The notes beneath the pieces are model-generated. The model made no database searches. It was given only the letters and a program-made list of their open reading frames with translations, and was not told the DNA's origin. Below are positions 46,383 through 54,806 of a DNA stretch of 64,000 nt, one piece after another (position 1 is the first letter of the stretch; each line of letters begins with the position of its first letter). Made by a program: the position numbers and the translations under genes. The stretch comes from Sphingobacterium sp. UBA2700 (GTDB taxonomy: Bacteria; Bacteroidota; Bacteroidia; Sphingobacteriales; Sphingobacteriaceae). Location of the stretch: the NCBI GenBank assembly GCA_002354335.1, contig DELI01000007.1, positions 62,001-126,000 on the forward strand, in the 5' to 3' direction.

Positions 46383-47702
46383 ATGAAAAAGATATTAATA
46401 TATATAGTTGGCCTTTTCTTATTAGCTGGTTGTGAAGAAGAAAAGGTAGATCTTACGTTCGGCGAAAAGCCCGAAGAACGCATGAGCGAGCGCTTGAATG
46501 AGCTTCGTGGAATGTTAACCTCAGCGGAAAATGGATGGAAAGCACATCTAACAACAGGTGCTAAAGGGGGGTATGGATTCTATTTTGATTTTGAAGATGC
46601 GAAAAATGTAAAAATGCTTAGCGATCTTACCGCTGCAACTTCTACATCTGCGAATACATCAACATATCGTGTAATTTGGGCAATGAATGCATCTTTAGTT
46701 TTTGATACGTTCAATTATTTAACGATGCTTCAGGAACCTTCTGGAAATTACGGAGGAACAGCACCGAACGGATATCAAAGTGATATTGAATTTGAATACG
46801 TGAAAAACTCTGGCGATTCTATCTACATGCGCGGGAAGAGGTATAAGCAACCCCTGATATTAACTAAAGCAACCGCGGCGGAAAAGGTTGCTTACAACGA
46901 TGGATCTTATAAGACATCTATAGATAAAACAACTGCTGTTTACCAATCTTATAGCAACCCTTATATCGAAGTGGATCTTGCCGGCGTTAAAACAAGAATT
47001 GCATTGACTTTGTCAAACACATCAAAGACAATTGATTTCGGATCTGTTGATGCTAGTAATAAAGCGATCATTAATACGTCTAAATTTGCATTCAATCTAA
47101 CAGGCTTCGATATTTTAAGTGGCGGATTGCATAGAGATGTATTATTTACTAGAGGAGAAGTTGAGGGCAATAATCTCTCTGTTTATGACTCCAACGGTAC
47201 GAAATATCCTGTAATGAGCACTAATATGCCAATCTTGCCGATTGATGTTATGTTCAATTATTCAGGTGCTTTCAACGGAATGGCAATCAATGGTTTAACT
47301 TTGCCTCCGGGAATCAATTCTAGCTTTAATGCTACTTGGACAGCGCTTACAAATTTCCATGCTTCGAATAATATGAGAACCGTGTCGCTTACATTTAAAT
47401 TGACCAGTGCCCGCGTTGCAACTTTGGATGTTCGTTTCACAAATGGCTCAACGGTTTATTCTGCGGCTGCAGACTATAACTATACTTTGGTGGATGGAAC
47501 ACTAACCCTAACCAGCCCAATCTCTACAAATGGAAACTGGAATAATGGATGGGTATCATTGGCAGTGAGAAATTATTTTGACAAAGGAGTCTTTAAATTG
47601 ACTTATTTGACTAGCTCGGATCCTAACGCAGGAACTATCGGCGGATTAATCAAGTCTAATGACGAGACAGCGATCTTCTACGGAAAGTTAGGAAGATACT
47701 AA
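46383..47702 (+). CDS. DUF4302-family lipoprotein
   Basis: 439 residues. Lipoprotein signal MKKILIYIVGLFLLAGC, then the conserved start RMSERLNELRGMLTSAENGW and WKAHLTTGAKGGYGFYFDF of DUF4302, a family usually found beside SusC/SusD and zinc metallohydrolase genes. The rest is beta-rich and Thr/Asn-rich, as in surface-exposed binding lipoproteins. It lies 6 bp after the metallohydrolase and is the last gene of the operon, followed by a hairpin at 47748. A surface substrate-binding role is inferred from context. Confidence 0.85.
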   Translation: MKKILIYIVGLFLLAGCEEEKVDLTFGEKPEERMSERLNELRGMLTSAENGWKAHLTTGAKGGYGFYFDFEDAKNVKMLSDLTAATSTSANTSTYRVIWAMNASLVFDTFNYLTMLQEPSGNYGGTAPNGYQSDIEFEYVKNSGDSIYMRGKRYKQPLILTKATAAEKVAYNDGSYKTSIDKTTAVYQSYSNPYIEVDLAGVKTRIALTLSNTSKTIDFGSVDASNKAIINTSKFAFNLTGFDILSGGLHRDVLFTRGEVEGNNLSVYDSNGTKYPVMSTNMPILPIDVMFNYSGAFNGMAINGLTLPPGINSSFNATWTALTNFHASNNMRTVSLTFKLTSARVATLDVRFTNGSTVYSAAADYNYTLVDGTLTLTSPISTNGNWNNGWVSLAVRNYFDKGVFKLTYLTSSDPNAGTIGGLIKSNDETAIFYGKLGRY

Positions 47703-47747
47703 AAACAAAGTAATCGAATTAACATTCCCTAATCATTCATAAAAAAA

Positions 47748-47773
47748 GAAAGGCTGCCTATTGGCAGCCTTTC
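47748..47773. terminator. Terminator-type hairpin after the FecIR-SusCD operon
   Basis: A perfect 11-bp stem GAAAGGCTGCC/GGCAGCCTTTC with loop TATT, 45 bp after the stop. An A7 tract lies on the left, so the U tract faces the minus strand; the plus-strand stem itself ends in TTTCC. Confidence 0.65.
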
Positions 47774-47816
47774 CTATTATCATTCCTCCCGACCTCAACC
47801 CTTCTTTAACTTAAAA

Positions 47817-47887
47817 CCCTTTCACTCCCCTTTCACTCCCAATGTATAGCCCAATCACAACCGCTCGCAAAGGGCTTTGATATGGGT
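47817..47887. repeat. REP-like palindromic intergenic repeat, copy 2
   Basis: Same 71-bp layout as at 25428-25498: two CCCTTTC repeats, CCCAATGTATAGCCC, AACCGCTCG in the loop, and AAAGGGCT...TATGGGT. The arms have changed together less well here (AGCCC/GGGCT retained). Several differences fall in paired positions. Confidence 0.75.
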
Positions 47888-47969
47888 CTGAAAAGCTTAT
47901 AATAAACGACATCCTCGAATCATTCCTCAAAAAGATTCGCTATCTTCAAGTAATAGCCAATCCGAAACC

Positions 47970-48251
47970 ATGAAAGATTATAAACTACTGCTCGCTTATG
48001 GCTCCTTTCTGCTCAATGTCGCATATTTTGGCTCTTGGGTATATTGCTCATCCATGCATGAAACCATGGTCGATGCGGTGGTAGCCTTCGAAAAAGTGCC
48101 AATCTTTGTACATTTTTATTGGGATGTTATTTTCTTTATCGCAACGATCCTCGCTATCATTGTTTTCGCTAGGCGAAAGGGTATCCTCAGTAAGGCCGCT
48201 CTGATCCTGCAGATTCTCTTTGCAAGCGGATACCTGTGGACACATATGTAA
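47970..48251 (+). CDS. Small three-helix membrane protein (DUF2834-like)
   Basis: 93 residues with three membrane segments: LLLAYGSFLLNVAYFGSWVY, FYWDVIFFIATILAIIVFA and AALILQILFASGYLWTHM. The pattern resembles small DUF2834-type proteins but I am not certain. It stands alone between the repeat and lacI, with no partner that suggests a role. Confidence 0.6.
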   Translation: MKDYKLLLAYGSFLLNVAYFGSWVYCSSMHETMVDAVVAFEKVPIFVHFYWDVIFFIATILAIIVFARRKGILSKAALILQILFASGYLWTHM

Positions 48252-48413
48252 ACAGCAGGAGATAAGCGTTCTTCGTGGAATCAATCCCTTAAAATACTTT
48301 AGCAGTAGATGTGCAAATTTGCTATATTAGCACACAATCTTTATGAATAGAATCGCTGTAAAAACATCACCTCTATCCGTGAAAGATTGTGCTAGTATAA
48401 GATAGACGCTGTT

Positions 48414-49424
48414 ATGGCAAAGATTGATATTATCCAATTGGCAAAAGTGCTGAACTTGTCGAAGTCCACGGTTTCTCGTGCGTTTCGGGACAGTAGTGAT
48501 ATCAATCCGAAGACGAAGGAGCGTATCTTGAAGGTTGCGAAGGAACTCAATTACCAACCGAATCATTATGCGAGCAATCTGCGCGAACAAAAGAGCAAGA
48601 CCATTGCCATTGTTCTGCCAGAACTAGCCAACAACTACTTTACTCAGATTATTCAGGGCGCCGAGAAGGAAGCTAAAAAACACGGATATCATATCTTGAT
48701 CTTTGTTACCGATGATGATATCGCAAAAGAACGCGATTTCATCCGTAGTCTTGCGAGTGGGCGTGTGGATGGCGTCATTATGTCGGCATCGGGCGAGTCG
48801 ACGGATCACAGTTATTTGGAGAGCATCAATTACGAGCATCTTCCGATTGTGTTATTCGACCGTATCTATGATGATATAGATTTGCCAAAAATTGTTACAG
48901 ACGATTACCATAGTAGCTTTATGGCAACGGAGCATCTTATCCAGAATGGCTGTCAGCGTATTGCTTATCTGGTTATCAATAAGGAATTATCGATTGGTAA
49001 GACCCGTATGCAGGGCTATGAAGATGCGCTGAAGAAATATAAGATTCCATTACGGAAGCGCTTGATTATTGACTGTTCAAATTCTTATGAGGAAAACAGT
49101 GAGATTATTGAGACAGCTATTCGCAAGCAAGCACCAGACGGGATCCTTGCTTCGGTAGAGCGTTTAGCATTTTCAACCTACTATGTGTGTCGACGCATGG
49201 GCATACAAATTCCGCAAGACCTCAAGGTCGTATCCTTTTCTAGCCTGGAAATAGCAGGGCTGTTGCATCCTCCGCTATCTGTTGTGCGCCAACCGGCAGT
49301 GCTAATCGGGGAGAAGGCTGCCGCAACCTTATTGAAGCAGCTTTCAGGAGAATCATTAGCCGAAGAGGAAAAGTTTGTAATGATGCGTTCGGATTTAGTT
49401 GTCCGAAATTCTTCACAAGCTTAA
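48414..49424 (+). CDS. LacI-family transcriptional regulator
   Basis: 336 residues. N-terminal HTH IIQLAKVLNLSKSTVSRAFR (about 5-24), hinge LNYQPNHYASNLREQKSKTI, and a periplasmic-binding-protein-like domain (VLPELANNYFTQIIQGAEKE; SGRVDGVIMSASG; LPIVLFDRIYDDIDLPKIVT). Converges with the MFS transporter gene, 1 bp between stops. In related bacteria LacI proteins beside an MFS maltose transporter control alpha-glucan loci, so maltose or a maltodextrin is the likely effector. A CG-centred palindrome at 57435 is a candidate target. Confidence 0.9.
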   Translation: MAKIDIIQLAKVLNLSKSTVSRAFRDSSDINPKTKERILKVAKELNYQPNHYASNLREQKSKTIAIVLPELANNYFTQIIQGAEKEAKKHGYHILIFVTDDDIAKERDFIRSLASGRVDGVIMSASGESTDHSYLESINYEHLPIVLFDRIYDDIDLPKIVTDDYHSSFMATEHLIQNGCQRIAYLVINKELSIGKTRMQGYEDALKKYKIPLRKRLIIDCSNSYEENSEIIETAIRKQAPDGILASVERLAFSTYYVCRRMGIQIPQDLKVVSFSSLEIAGLLHPPLSVVRQPAVLIGEKAAATLLKQLSGESLAEEEKFVMMRSDLVVRNSSQA

Positions 49425-49425
49425 A

Positions 49426-50766
49426 CTAGTCTGCCTTGACGGTCATCGTCGAGGCTGCCGCAAGAAGCATAAAAACTCCCGCCATCGTTAAACAATACAC
49501 CGCCTGATGTTGAAATACATGCTTCACCAATACCGTACCGAGTACTCCATTGACCAATTGAGGCAAGGTGATAAAGAAATTGAATAAACCCATATACAAG
49601 CCCATCTTCTTTGCGGGCACAACGCCCGATAGGATGGAATATGGCGTAGCCAAAATACTTGCCCAGGCAATGCCGACCGCAATCATTGGGATATACAATA
49701 AGTTGGGGTCTTGTATAAATAGAATCGATATAAGGCCAATACCTGAAACGCCTAAAGCCAGCATATGCGTTTTCTTTTTCCCTATAGCCTGATAGAGTTT
49801 GGGTAGGATAAGGGCGAATATCGTCGCCACCAAATTGTACACCCCGAACAGCACCCCGGTTAAATTTCCAGCATCGGCATACGCTGCGGACGAGGTGTCC
49901 GACGTCGGCAGATGGTAAATATGTTGTGCAATGGCGGGCGTCGTGAATACCCACATGGAAAACAAGGCAAACCAAGAGAAGAACTGCACTAAGCCTAGTT
50001 GCTTCATCGCTGTTGGCATATTCTTAAAGTCTTTAAAAATAGAGCCGAAGCTATGTGCATGCTGTTCCTCGTCATCAGCATGCTCGTCAAAGGAACGCAG
50101 TTCTTCTGCAGAGTATTCTTTCGTCGTGATGACTGTCCACAACAGGGAGAGTACCAATACGATGGCTCCGGCATAGAATGACCAGATAACATTGTCGGGC
50201 ACATGTCCCTGTTCTGCGATTTTTGATACGCCGAGATATTCGGAAAGCACATAAGGCAAAAAAGACCCTATAATGGCACCGGCTCCGATTAAGAAGGTCT
50301 GCACCGCATAGCCATAGCCATGTTGTTCTTTGGGCAGGTTGTCAGCAACTAAAGCGCGGAACGGCTCCATCGAAACGTTAAAAGCAACATCCATGATCAT
50401 TAGCATTCCGGCGCCGATAAGTAAGGGCGGGATCAGTAGGGTCAGGACGGAAGCATTGGGCATCAGGGCAAGGGCTGCCGCTGCCACCAGCGCTCCGCCT
50501 AGAAAAAAAGGTCTGCGTCTTCCCAATCTGGTCCAGGTCTTATCCGAGAAATAACCTATAATCGGCTGAATGAGCATTCCTGAAAGGGGGGCAACTAACC
50601 AAAAAAGCGATAAATGTTCCACATCGGCACCGAAGGTTTGTAGTATGCGGGAGGCGTTTCCTGTCTGCAGGGCAAAGCCAAATTGTATACCGAAAAACCC
50701 AAAGCTCATGTTGAAAATTTGAGCACGGGTAAGCCTAGGCTTTGATCGTTTTGAAGTCTGTTGCAT
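49426..50766 (-). CDS. SLC45-like MFS sugar transporter, probable maltose/maltodextrin uptake
   Basis: 446 residues with twelve membrane segments. The pattern is that of SLC45/GPH-type MFS proteins: MSFGFFGIQFGFALQTGNAS at the start, SLFWLVAPLSGMLIQPIIGY, and SDKTWTRLGRRRPFFLGGAL with the loop 2-3 motif, and LGVSGIGLISILF. These proteins are used for maltose or sucrose import in Bacteroidota. It is the last gene of a four-gene minus-strand operon with two esterases and an alcohol dehydrogenase, 26 bp after the esterase. Confidence 0.87.
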   Translation of the reverse strand: MQQTSKRSKPRLTRAQIFNMSFGFFGIQFGFALQTGNASRILQTFGADVEHLSLFWLVAPLSGMLIQPIIGYFSDKTWTRLGRRRPFFLGGALVAAAALALMPNASVLTLLIPPLLIGAGMLMIMDVAFNVSMEPFRALVADNLPKEQHGYGYAVQTFLIGAGAIIGSFLPYVLSEYLGVSKIAEQGHVPDNVIWSFYAGAIVLVLSLLWTVITTKEYSAEELRSFDEHADDEEQHAHSFGSIFKDFKNMPTAMKQLGLVQFFSWFALFSMWVFTTPAIAQHIYHLPTSDTSSAAYADAGNLTGVLFGVYNLVATIFALILPKLYQAIGKKKTHMLALGVSGIGLISILFIQDPNLLYIPMIAVGIAWASILATPYSILSGVVPAKKMGLYMGLFNFFITLPQLVNGVLGTVLVKHVFQHQAVYCLTMAGVFMLLAAASTMTVKAD

Positions 50767-50792
50767 GTGTAGTTTCGTTTATTGATTGGTTT

Positions 50793-51587
50793 CTAGAAAC
50801 GTAAATTAAAAAATAATATCGTTTTCATAATATTATTTTTCCAATAGTCCCAGCTATGCCCACCTTCAAACTCTTCATAATCGTGGGGAATATTGGCTTC
50901 TAATAGCTTAGAGTGAAGTTTTTGGTTGTATGCAAGGAGTAGATCATCTTTTCCACAATCGAATCTGAAGTAAGGCAATCGTTCTTTGTTAGCTATTAAA
51001 CTATCTATCAAGGATAGTTCTGTATCCATTTGGTAACTGTCGAGATTTTCTTCTACGAGATGTGCAAACTCAGCAATGCTGGTAATGGACGAAAGGCCTG
51101 CGAACGAAGTGAAAACATCCGGATGTCGAGCGCCAATTCTCATGGCGCCATAGCCGCCCATAGAAAGCCCTGCAATAAAGAATTTGGAAGCCTGACTGAT
51201 CTGATCTGGGGCTAGCTGTCGGGCAACTGCGATGACATCCTCCACAATCCACTTTTCAAAATCCTGCTTCTGATGTTTTACATAGCCGGAACCGTCACCC
51301 CAAAGCCCGTCAGAGGGCATCACAAGAATCAGTGGCTTGATTATGCCCTCTTTTATTGCTTGATCGACCTGCTTATGAACGCCCGACGATAGCGGCCAGC
51401 TCCAGGCACTTCCATAAACACCATGCAACAAAATCACTACCGGGACATCCATAGGGCAATTTTCTGGTATATAGATGCAAATATCGCCACGTGACCCCAA
51501 CTGTGGCGACTTAATGGTTACAAAGTGTAAATTCCGGATACCGTAATTGGGATTAGATTGCTCTATGGATCTGAATGTTTCTTTCAT
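50793..51587 (-). CDS. Cytoplasmic alpha/beta-hydrolase esterase (esterase D-like)
   Basis: 264 residues without a signal peptide. The nucleophile elbow is GLSMGG (S142 in GLSMGGYGAMRIG), the oxyanion region is LLHGVYGSAWSW, and the catalytic His lies in FEGGHSWDYW near residue 246. It belongs to the putative-esterase family that includes esterase D/S-formylglutathione hydrolase and mycolyltransferase-like folds. It is 6 bp from the dehydrogenase and 26 bp from the MFS gene. A role in removing acyl groups from an imported sugar is inferred from the operon. Confidence 0.82.
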   Translation of the reverse strand: MKETFRSIEQSNPNYGIRNLHFVTIKSPQLGSRGDICIYIPENCPMDVPVVILLHGVYGSAWSWPLSSGVHKQVDQAIKEGIIKPLILVMPSDGLWGDGSGYVKHQKQDFEKWIVEDVIAVARQLAPDQISQASKFFIAGLSMGGYGAMRIGARHPDVFTSFAGLSSITSIAEFAHLVEENLDSYQMDTELSLIDSLIANKERLPYFRFDCGKDDLLLAYNQKLHSKLLEANIPHDYEEFEGGHSWDYWKNNIMKTILFFNLRF

Positions 51588-51593
51588 AAATGA

Positions 51594-52712
51594 TTATTTA
51601 AATAGGATAACGCCCTTCGCATTTTTGCCCTTCAGCATATCATCAAAGGCTAAAGGCAAATTCTCTAAGTTATAACGTGCGGAAATCATTTCATCCAATA
51701 GCAATTCGCCATGCTGATAATGTTGGATGATACGATCGAAGTCCCTATGCGGGTTGCATTTGCCATACAGCGGATTCAGGTATAGTTTGTCCCATTCGAA
51801 TAGGTTCATATCGAAAGGTATTTCCTGCTCGATTCCACTGACTTGTATGGCAGTTCCTGCATTTCTGATCATCGCAAGCGGTGCTGCACCGAGTTCGGGG
51901 CGAGCGGTACATTCAAAAGCATAATCTGCGCCCCTGCCACCGCACAATTGCTTCACCTGTTGAGCCATCTGTAATAAGCCTTGATCCTGAGCGTCGGCCA
52001 GTAGACAGTGGGTGGCCCCAAATTGCTTCGCCATTTCCAATCGTTTTGGATTGACGTCAATTCCAATGATCATTCCTGCCTTAGCAATTTTGGCAACTTG
52101 GATAACGCTCAAACCTACGCCGCCGGTCCCCAAAACAACGACAGAACATCCCGCTTGGACTTTCGCAGCATTGACTACCGAGCCATAGCCTGTCATAACC
52201 CCACAACCTATAATTGCAGCACATTCATAGGGAAGTGTTGCGGTCTTTATTTTCGTCACGGCTGCGGCTTTGACTAGCGTATATTCCGAAAGCGTTCCTA
52301 AGTGAAAGGATCGCGCTATAGATTCGCCCTTCCACAGGCAGCCAGCTGCATGTGCATGTCCTAAATTACTGGCATGCCCTTGCCCGGTGACAGGTGAATT
52401 CTGTTCGCAGATATGATAGTTCTCCAACTTACACTGAAAACAGGTCATGCAGGGGATTGCCCAGTTTAGCAAAACCGGATCATCGGCTTTCACGTGGCTA
52501 ACATGGGAACCGACTTGATAAACGATGCCAGCACCTTCATGGCCTAATACTAAGGGTTGGTTCCAATTGAGCGAGTCATAATCCGTATGACAGACCCCCG
52601 CAGCCTTGATTTTAACGAGTACCTCATCTGGGGCGGGTTCAGCCACCTGAATGTTGTCAATAAAGTATTGGCCTTTTCCGTCGGTGATCGCTGCTCTGCA
52701 CGTTATTTTCAT
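51594..52712 (-). CDS. Zinc-dependent alcohol dehydrogenase (MDR family)
   Basis: 372 residues. Catalytic zinc ligands are in AGVCHTDYDSL (C41) and LGHEGAG (H58-E59); four structural-zinc cysteines lie in CMTCFQCKLENYHIC (88, 91, 94, 102). The nucleotide fold has VVVLGTGGVGLSVIQVAKIA and a following acidic residue in IIGIDVNPKRL, favouring NAD. The lengths and motifs are nearest to class I/III alcohol dehydrogenases. Its start overlaps the upstream esterase stop by 4 bp (ATGA). The substrate is unknown; an alcohol or aldehyde released by the adjacent esterases is possible. Confidence 0.87.
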   Translation of the reverse strand: MKITCRAAITDGKGQYFIDNIQVAEPAPDEVLVKIKAAGVCHTDYDSLNWNQPLVLGHEGAGIVYQVGSHVSHVKADDPVLLNWAIPCMTCFQCKLENYHICEQNSPVTGQGHASNLGHAHAAGCLWKGESIARSFHLGTLSEYTLVKAAAVTKIKTATLPYECAAIIGCGVMTGYGSVVNAAKVQAGCSVVVLGTGGVGLSVIQVAKIAKAGMIIGIDVNPKRLEMAKQFGATHCLLADAQDQGLLQMAQQVKQLCGGRGADYAFECTARPELGAAPLAMIRNAGTAIQVSGIEQEIPFDMNLFEWDKLYLNPLYGKCNPHRDFDRIIQHYQHGELLLDEMISARYNLENLPLAFDDMLKGKNAKGVILFK

Positions 52713-53833
52713 TTTTTTGGAAATAGGAATTTATAGGGTATGTGTAATCTTTTTGACCAAGCAATTTCATTGTGCGGGTCGTCCGGGAACTCTTCATACC
52801 GCAGATTGATATGTTTGTCTTTCGTTAAAATGTCTCTCACTATTTGGTTGCTCGGGAGGAAATCATAGTCGAGGTCTTTGCCTCCGCAATCCAAGTAGAT
52901 TTTGCTATGTTGGAACGGAGCTAGATCCTTTCTGATCTGCTCCATGATATTCCCGTCGTCGAAATAAAACCCGCTGGATAAGCAAGCGGCTTTGGAGAAG
53001 ATCTGTGGATATTTGTAGAGGGCATAAAAGGAGATTAAACCACCCATAGAAGAACCAATAATCGCTGTATGCTCTCTGTCGGTCTTTGTTCTGTAGGTTT
53101 TGTCGATAAAGGGTTTCAGTTCGGTACTGATAAACCGAAGGTAATTATCGCCTTCGGGCGTTCCGTTATATTCAATCCAGCGATCTTTAGTGTTCGCCAT
53201 GCCGACGATGATGAACTCCTCAATTTCTCCCTTACGCATCAGACTATCGGCTACTTCGTCCATACGCCATTCGCTTCCGCTCAAATTGGTATGATCGAAA
53301 AGGTTCTGTCCATCATGGGCGTATAGAACGGGGTATCGCCTATTTGAGTCTTTCGCATAGCTCGGAGGAAGCCATACGACAATATTGCGGGTGTTGCGAA
53401 GATAGCTGCTCGAGTAATTATGATGATAGCGCACGCTGCCCACGATACTTCGCTGATAGATATCGTTCCAATTGCTTGGACTGAGGGTGATTGTTGTATC
53501 CTTCGTCAACGTGAATTTTACAGGTTGCGCGCTATGTCCGTTTCCGTTGTAAAGCGCTTCTTTATAGTAAGATCCTCGCGTAATCTTAAACTCAATAGGG
53601 CTGTTTACAGGTATACTGTAGGTATCCTCCCATACATTGTTTCCTTTAGGTTTTAGCGCTTTGCTCTTCGGATAGATCCAAAATCCCCAAATGCCTTGAT
53701 TACCGATTGGCAGAATAGAATCCTGAGCGGGTGTGGTCGCAGGGGCGATCACACGAATCGTTAATTTGGCGTCCTGCGCAAAAAGCGAAAAAGCGAAGAC
53801 AGTCAAGAGGGTCAGTGTGACAAATTTCTTCAT
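52709..53833 (-). CDS. Secreted esterase with N-terminal carbohydrate-binding-like domain
   Basis: 374 residues with signal peptide MKKFVTLTLLTVFAFSLFAQ. Residues about 22-120 form a beta domain (GIWGFWIYPKSKALK; VWEDTYSIPVNSPIEFKITR) resembling starch-binding CBM20/CBM48-type modules. Residues about 130-370 are an enterochelin-esterase-like alpha/beta hydrolase: VVWLPPSYAKDSNRRYPVLY, GSSMGG (S262) and FPDDPHNEIAW with the catalytic His. This is the first gene of a four-gene operon, divergent from an AraC regulator across 121 bp. Deacylation of a substituted alpha-glucan in the periplasm or outside is a reasonable inference. Confidence 0.82.
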   Translation of the reverse strand: MKKFVTLTLLTVFAFSLFAQDAKLTIRVIAPATTPAQDSILPIGNQGIWGFWIYPKSKALKPKGNNVWEDTYSIPVNSPIEFKITRGSYYKEALYNGNGHSAQPVKFTLTKDTTITLSPSNWNDIYQRSIVGSVRYHHNYSSSYLRNTRNIVVWLPPSYAKDSNRRYPVLYAHDGQNLFDHTNLSGSEWRMDEVADSLMRKGEIEEFIIVGMANTKDRWIEYNGTPEGDNYLRFISTELKPFIDKTYRTKTDREHTAIIGSSMGGLISFYALYKYPQIFSKAACLSSGFYFDDGNIMEQIRKDLAPFQHSKIYLDCGGKDLDYDFLPSNQIVRDILTKDKHINLRYEEFPDDPHNEIAWSKRLHIPYKFLFPKK

Positions 53834-53954
53834 TGCTGTTTATAATGGTTATACTAAGTTGTTAGTTTTCAATAAGTACTCGTCGTACAATTTTAATCGA
53901 AATATGGCTTATTTTGGAAATTTCACTTAACTTGATGGATAGAAAGTCCAATAT

Positions 53955-54800
53955 ATGCAAAAAGCAAAGCCCGAGATATTACAGAACGGTCTGCAGGAGT
54001 CATTCTTGATTCGGACCTTTGGCCACGAGGCATTTTTGGCTCCCTATCATTATCATCCGGAGTACGAGCTTACTTATATTATCCGTGGCAAAGGTAAGCG
54101 CTATGTCGGCAACCGTCTGGACGATTTCGGCGATGGCGACTTCGTATTGATTGGTCCTAATCAGCCTCATTGCTGGAAATTGGATCAACCCGATACGAAA
54201 GCCTCTGCGGTCGTCATCCAGTTTACGCATGACTTCCTAGGTGCTGAATTCTTCGAAAAACCAGAATTTTCCCCAATTAATGCACTGTTGAAAGAGAGCC
54301 AGGCGGTGCTTAGCTTTCCCCAACCCAAGGAAATGACCAAATATATCCTTCGCCTTCGTAAGTCGGAAGGGGTAGAAAGGATCCTTCATTTGCTGGAATT
54401 ACTGAAATTGCTTACCGAACAAAATTATAAAGCTATCGATATCGGAGCGTTGGAAAACAACAGTGATAGTAATGCGGATAGCAATCGGATCAATGTGATC
54501 ATGGCCTATATTGTCGAGAACTTTAAGAACGATATTAGCTTAGACGATGTGGCTAATGTGGCGAATCTGACACCGAACGCCTTCTGTAAATATTTCAAGA
54601 AGCTGACGCGAAAGACCTTTGTGGAGATGTTGGTGCAATATCGGATGAACTATGCTGTTCAACAGCTATTGCATACCGACGATCCAATCAGTGCGATCGC
54701 TTTAGCATCCGGTTTTAATGATATGTCTTATTTCTACAAAACTTTCCGATCGAAGATGGGTATGAGCCCTCTTGCCTATCGGAAAGAATTTATGGAATAA
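53955..54800 (+). CDS. AraC-family regulator with cupin sensor domain
   Basis: 281 residues. A cupin domain (residues about 20-95: APYHYHPEYELTYIIRGKGK, FVLIGPNQPHCWKL) is followed by an AraC HTH pair (ISLDDVANVANLTPNAFCKY, then AIALASGFNDMSYFYKTFRS; about 187-281). The cupin suggests a sugar-type effector. Divergent from the esterase/dehydrogenase/MFS operon (121 bp) and convergent with the GH13 gene (6 bp). The likely target is the divergent operon. Confidence 0.9.
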   Translation: MQKAKPEILQNGLQESFLIRTFGHEAFLAPYHYHPEYELTYIIRGKGKRYVGNRLDDFGDGDFVLIGPNQPHCWKLDQPDTKASAVVIQFTHDFLGAEFFEKPEFSPINALLKESQAVLSFPQPKEMTKYILRLRKSEGVERILHLLELLKLLTEQNYKAIDIGALENNSDSNADSNRINVIMAYIVENFKNDISLDDVANVANLTPNAFCKYFKKLTRKTFVEMLVQYRMNYAVQQLLHTDDPISAIALASGFNDMSYFYKTFRSKMGMSPLAYRKEFME

Positions 54801-54806
54801 GAAGGC

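Noticed and set aside
49421..49975. 184-codon minus-strand frame overlapping the MFS gene
   Set aside because: Same strand but other frame of clear transporter sequence; composition not protein-like.
50793..52712. Esterase plus zinc dehydrogenase as a formaldehyde-detoxification pair (S-formylglutathione hydrolase and class III ADH)
   Set aside because: The operon partners are a secreted carbohydrate-binding esterase and a sugar transporter, and the esterase elbow is GLSMGG rather than the usual GHSMGG.
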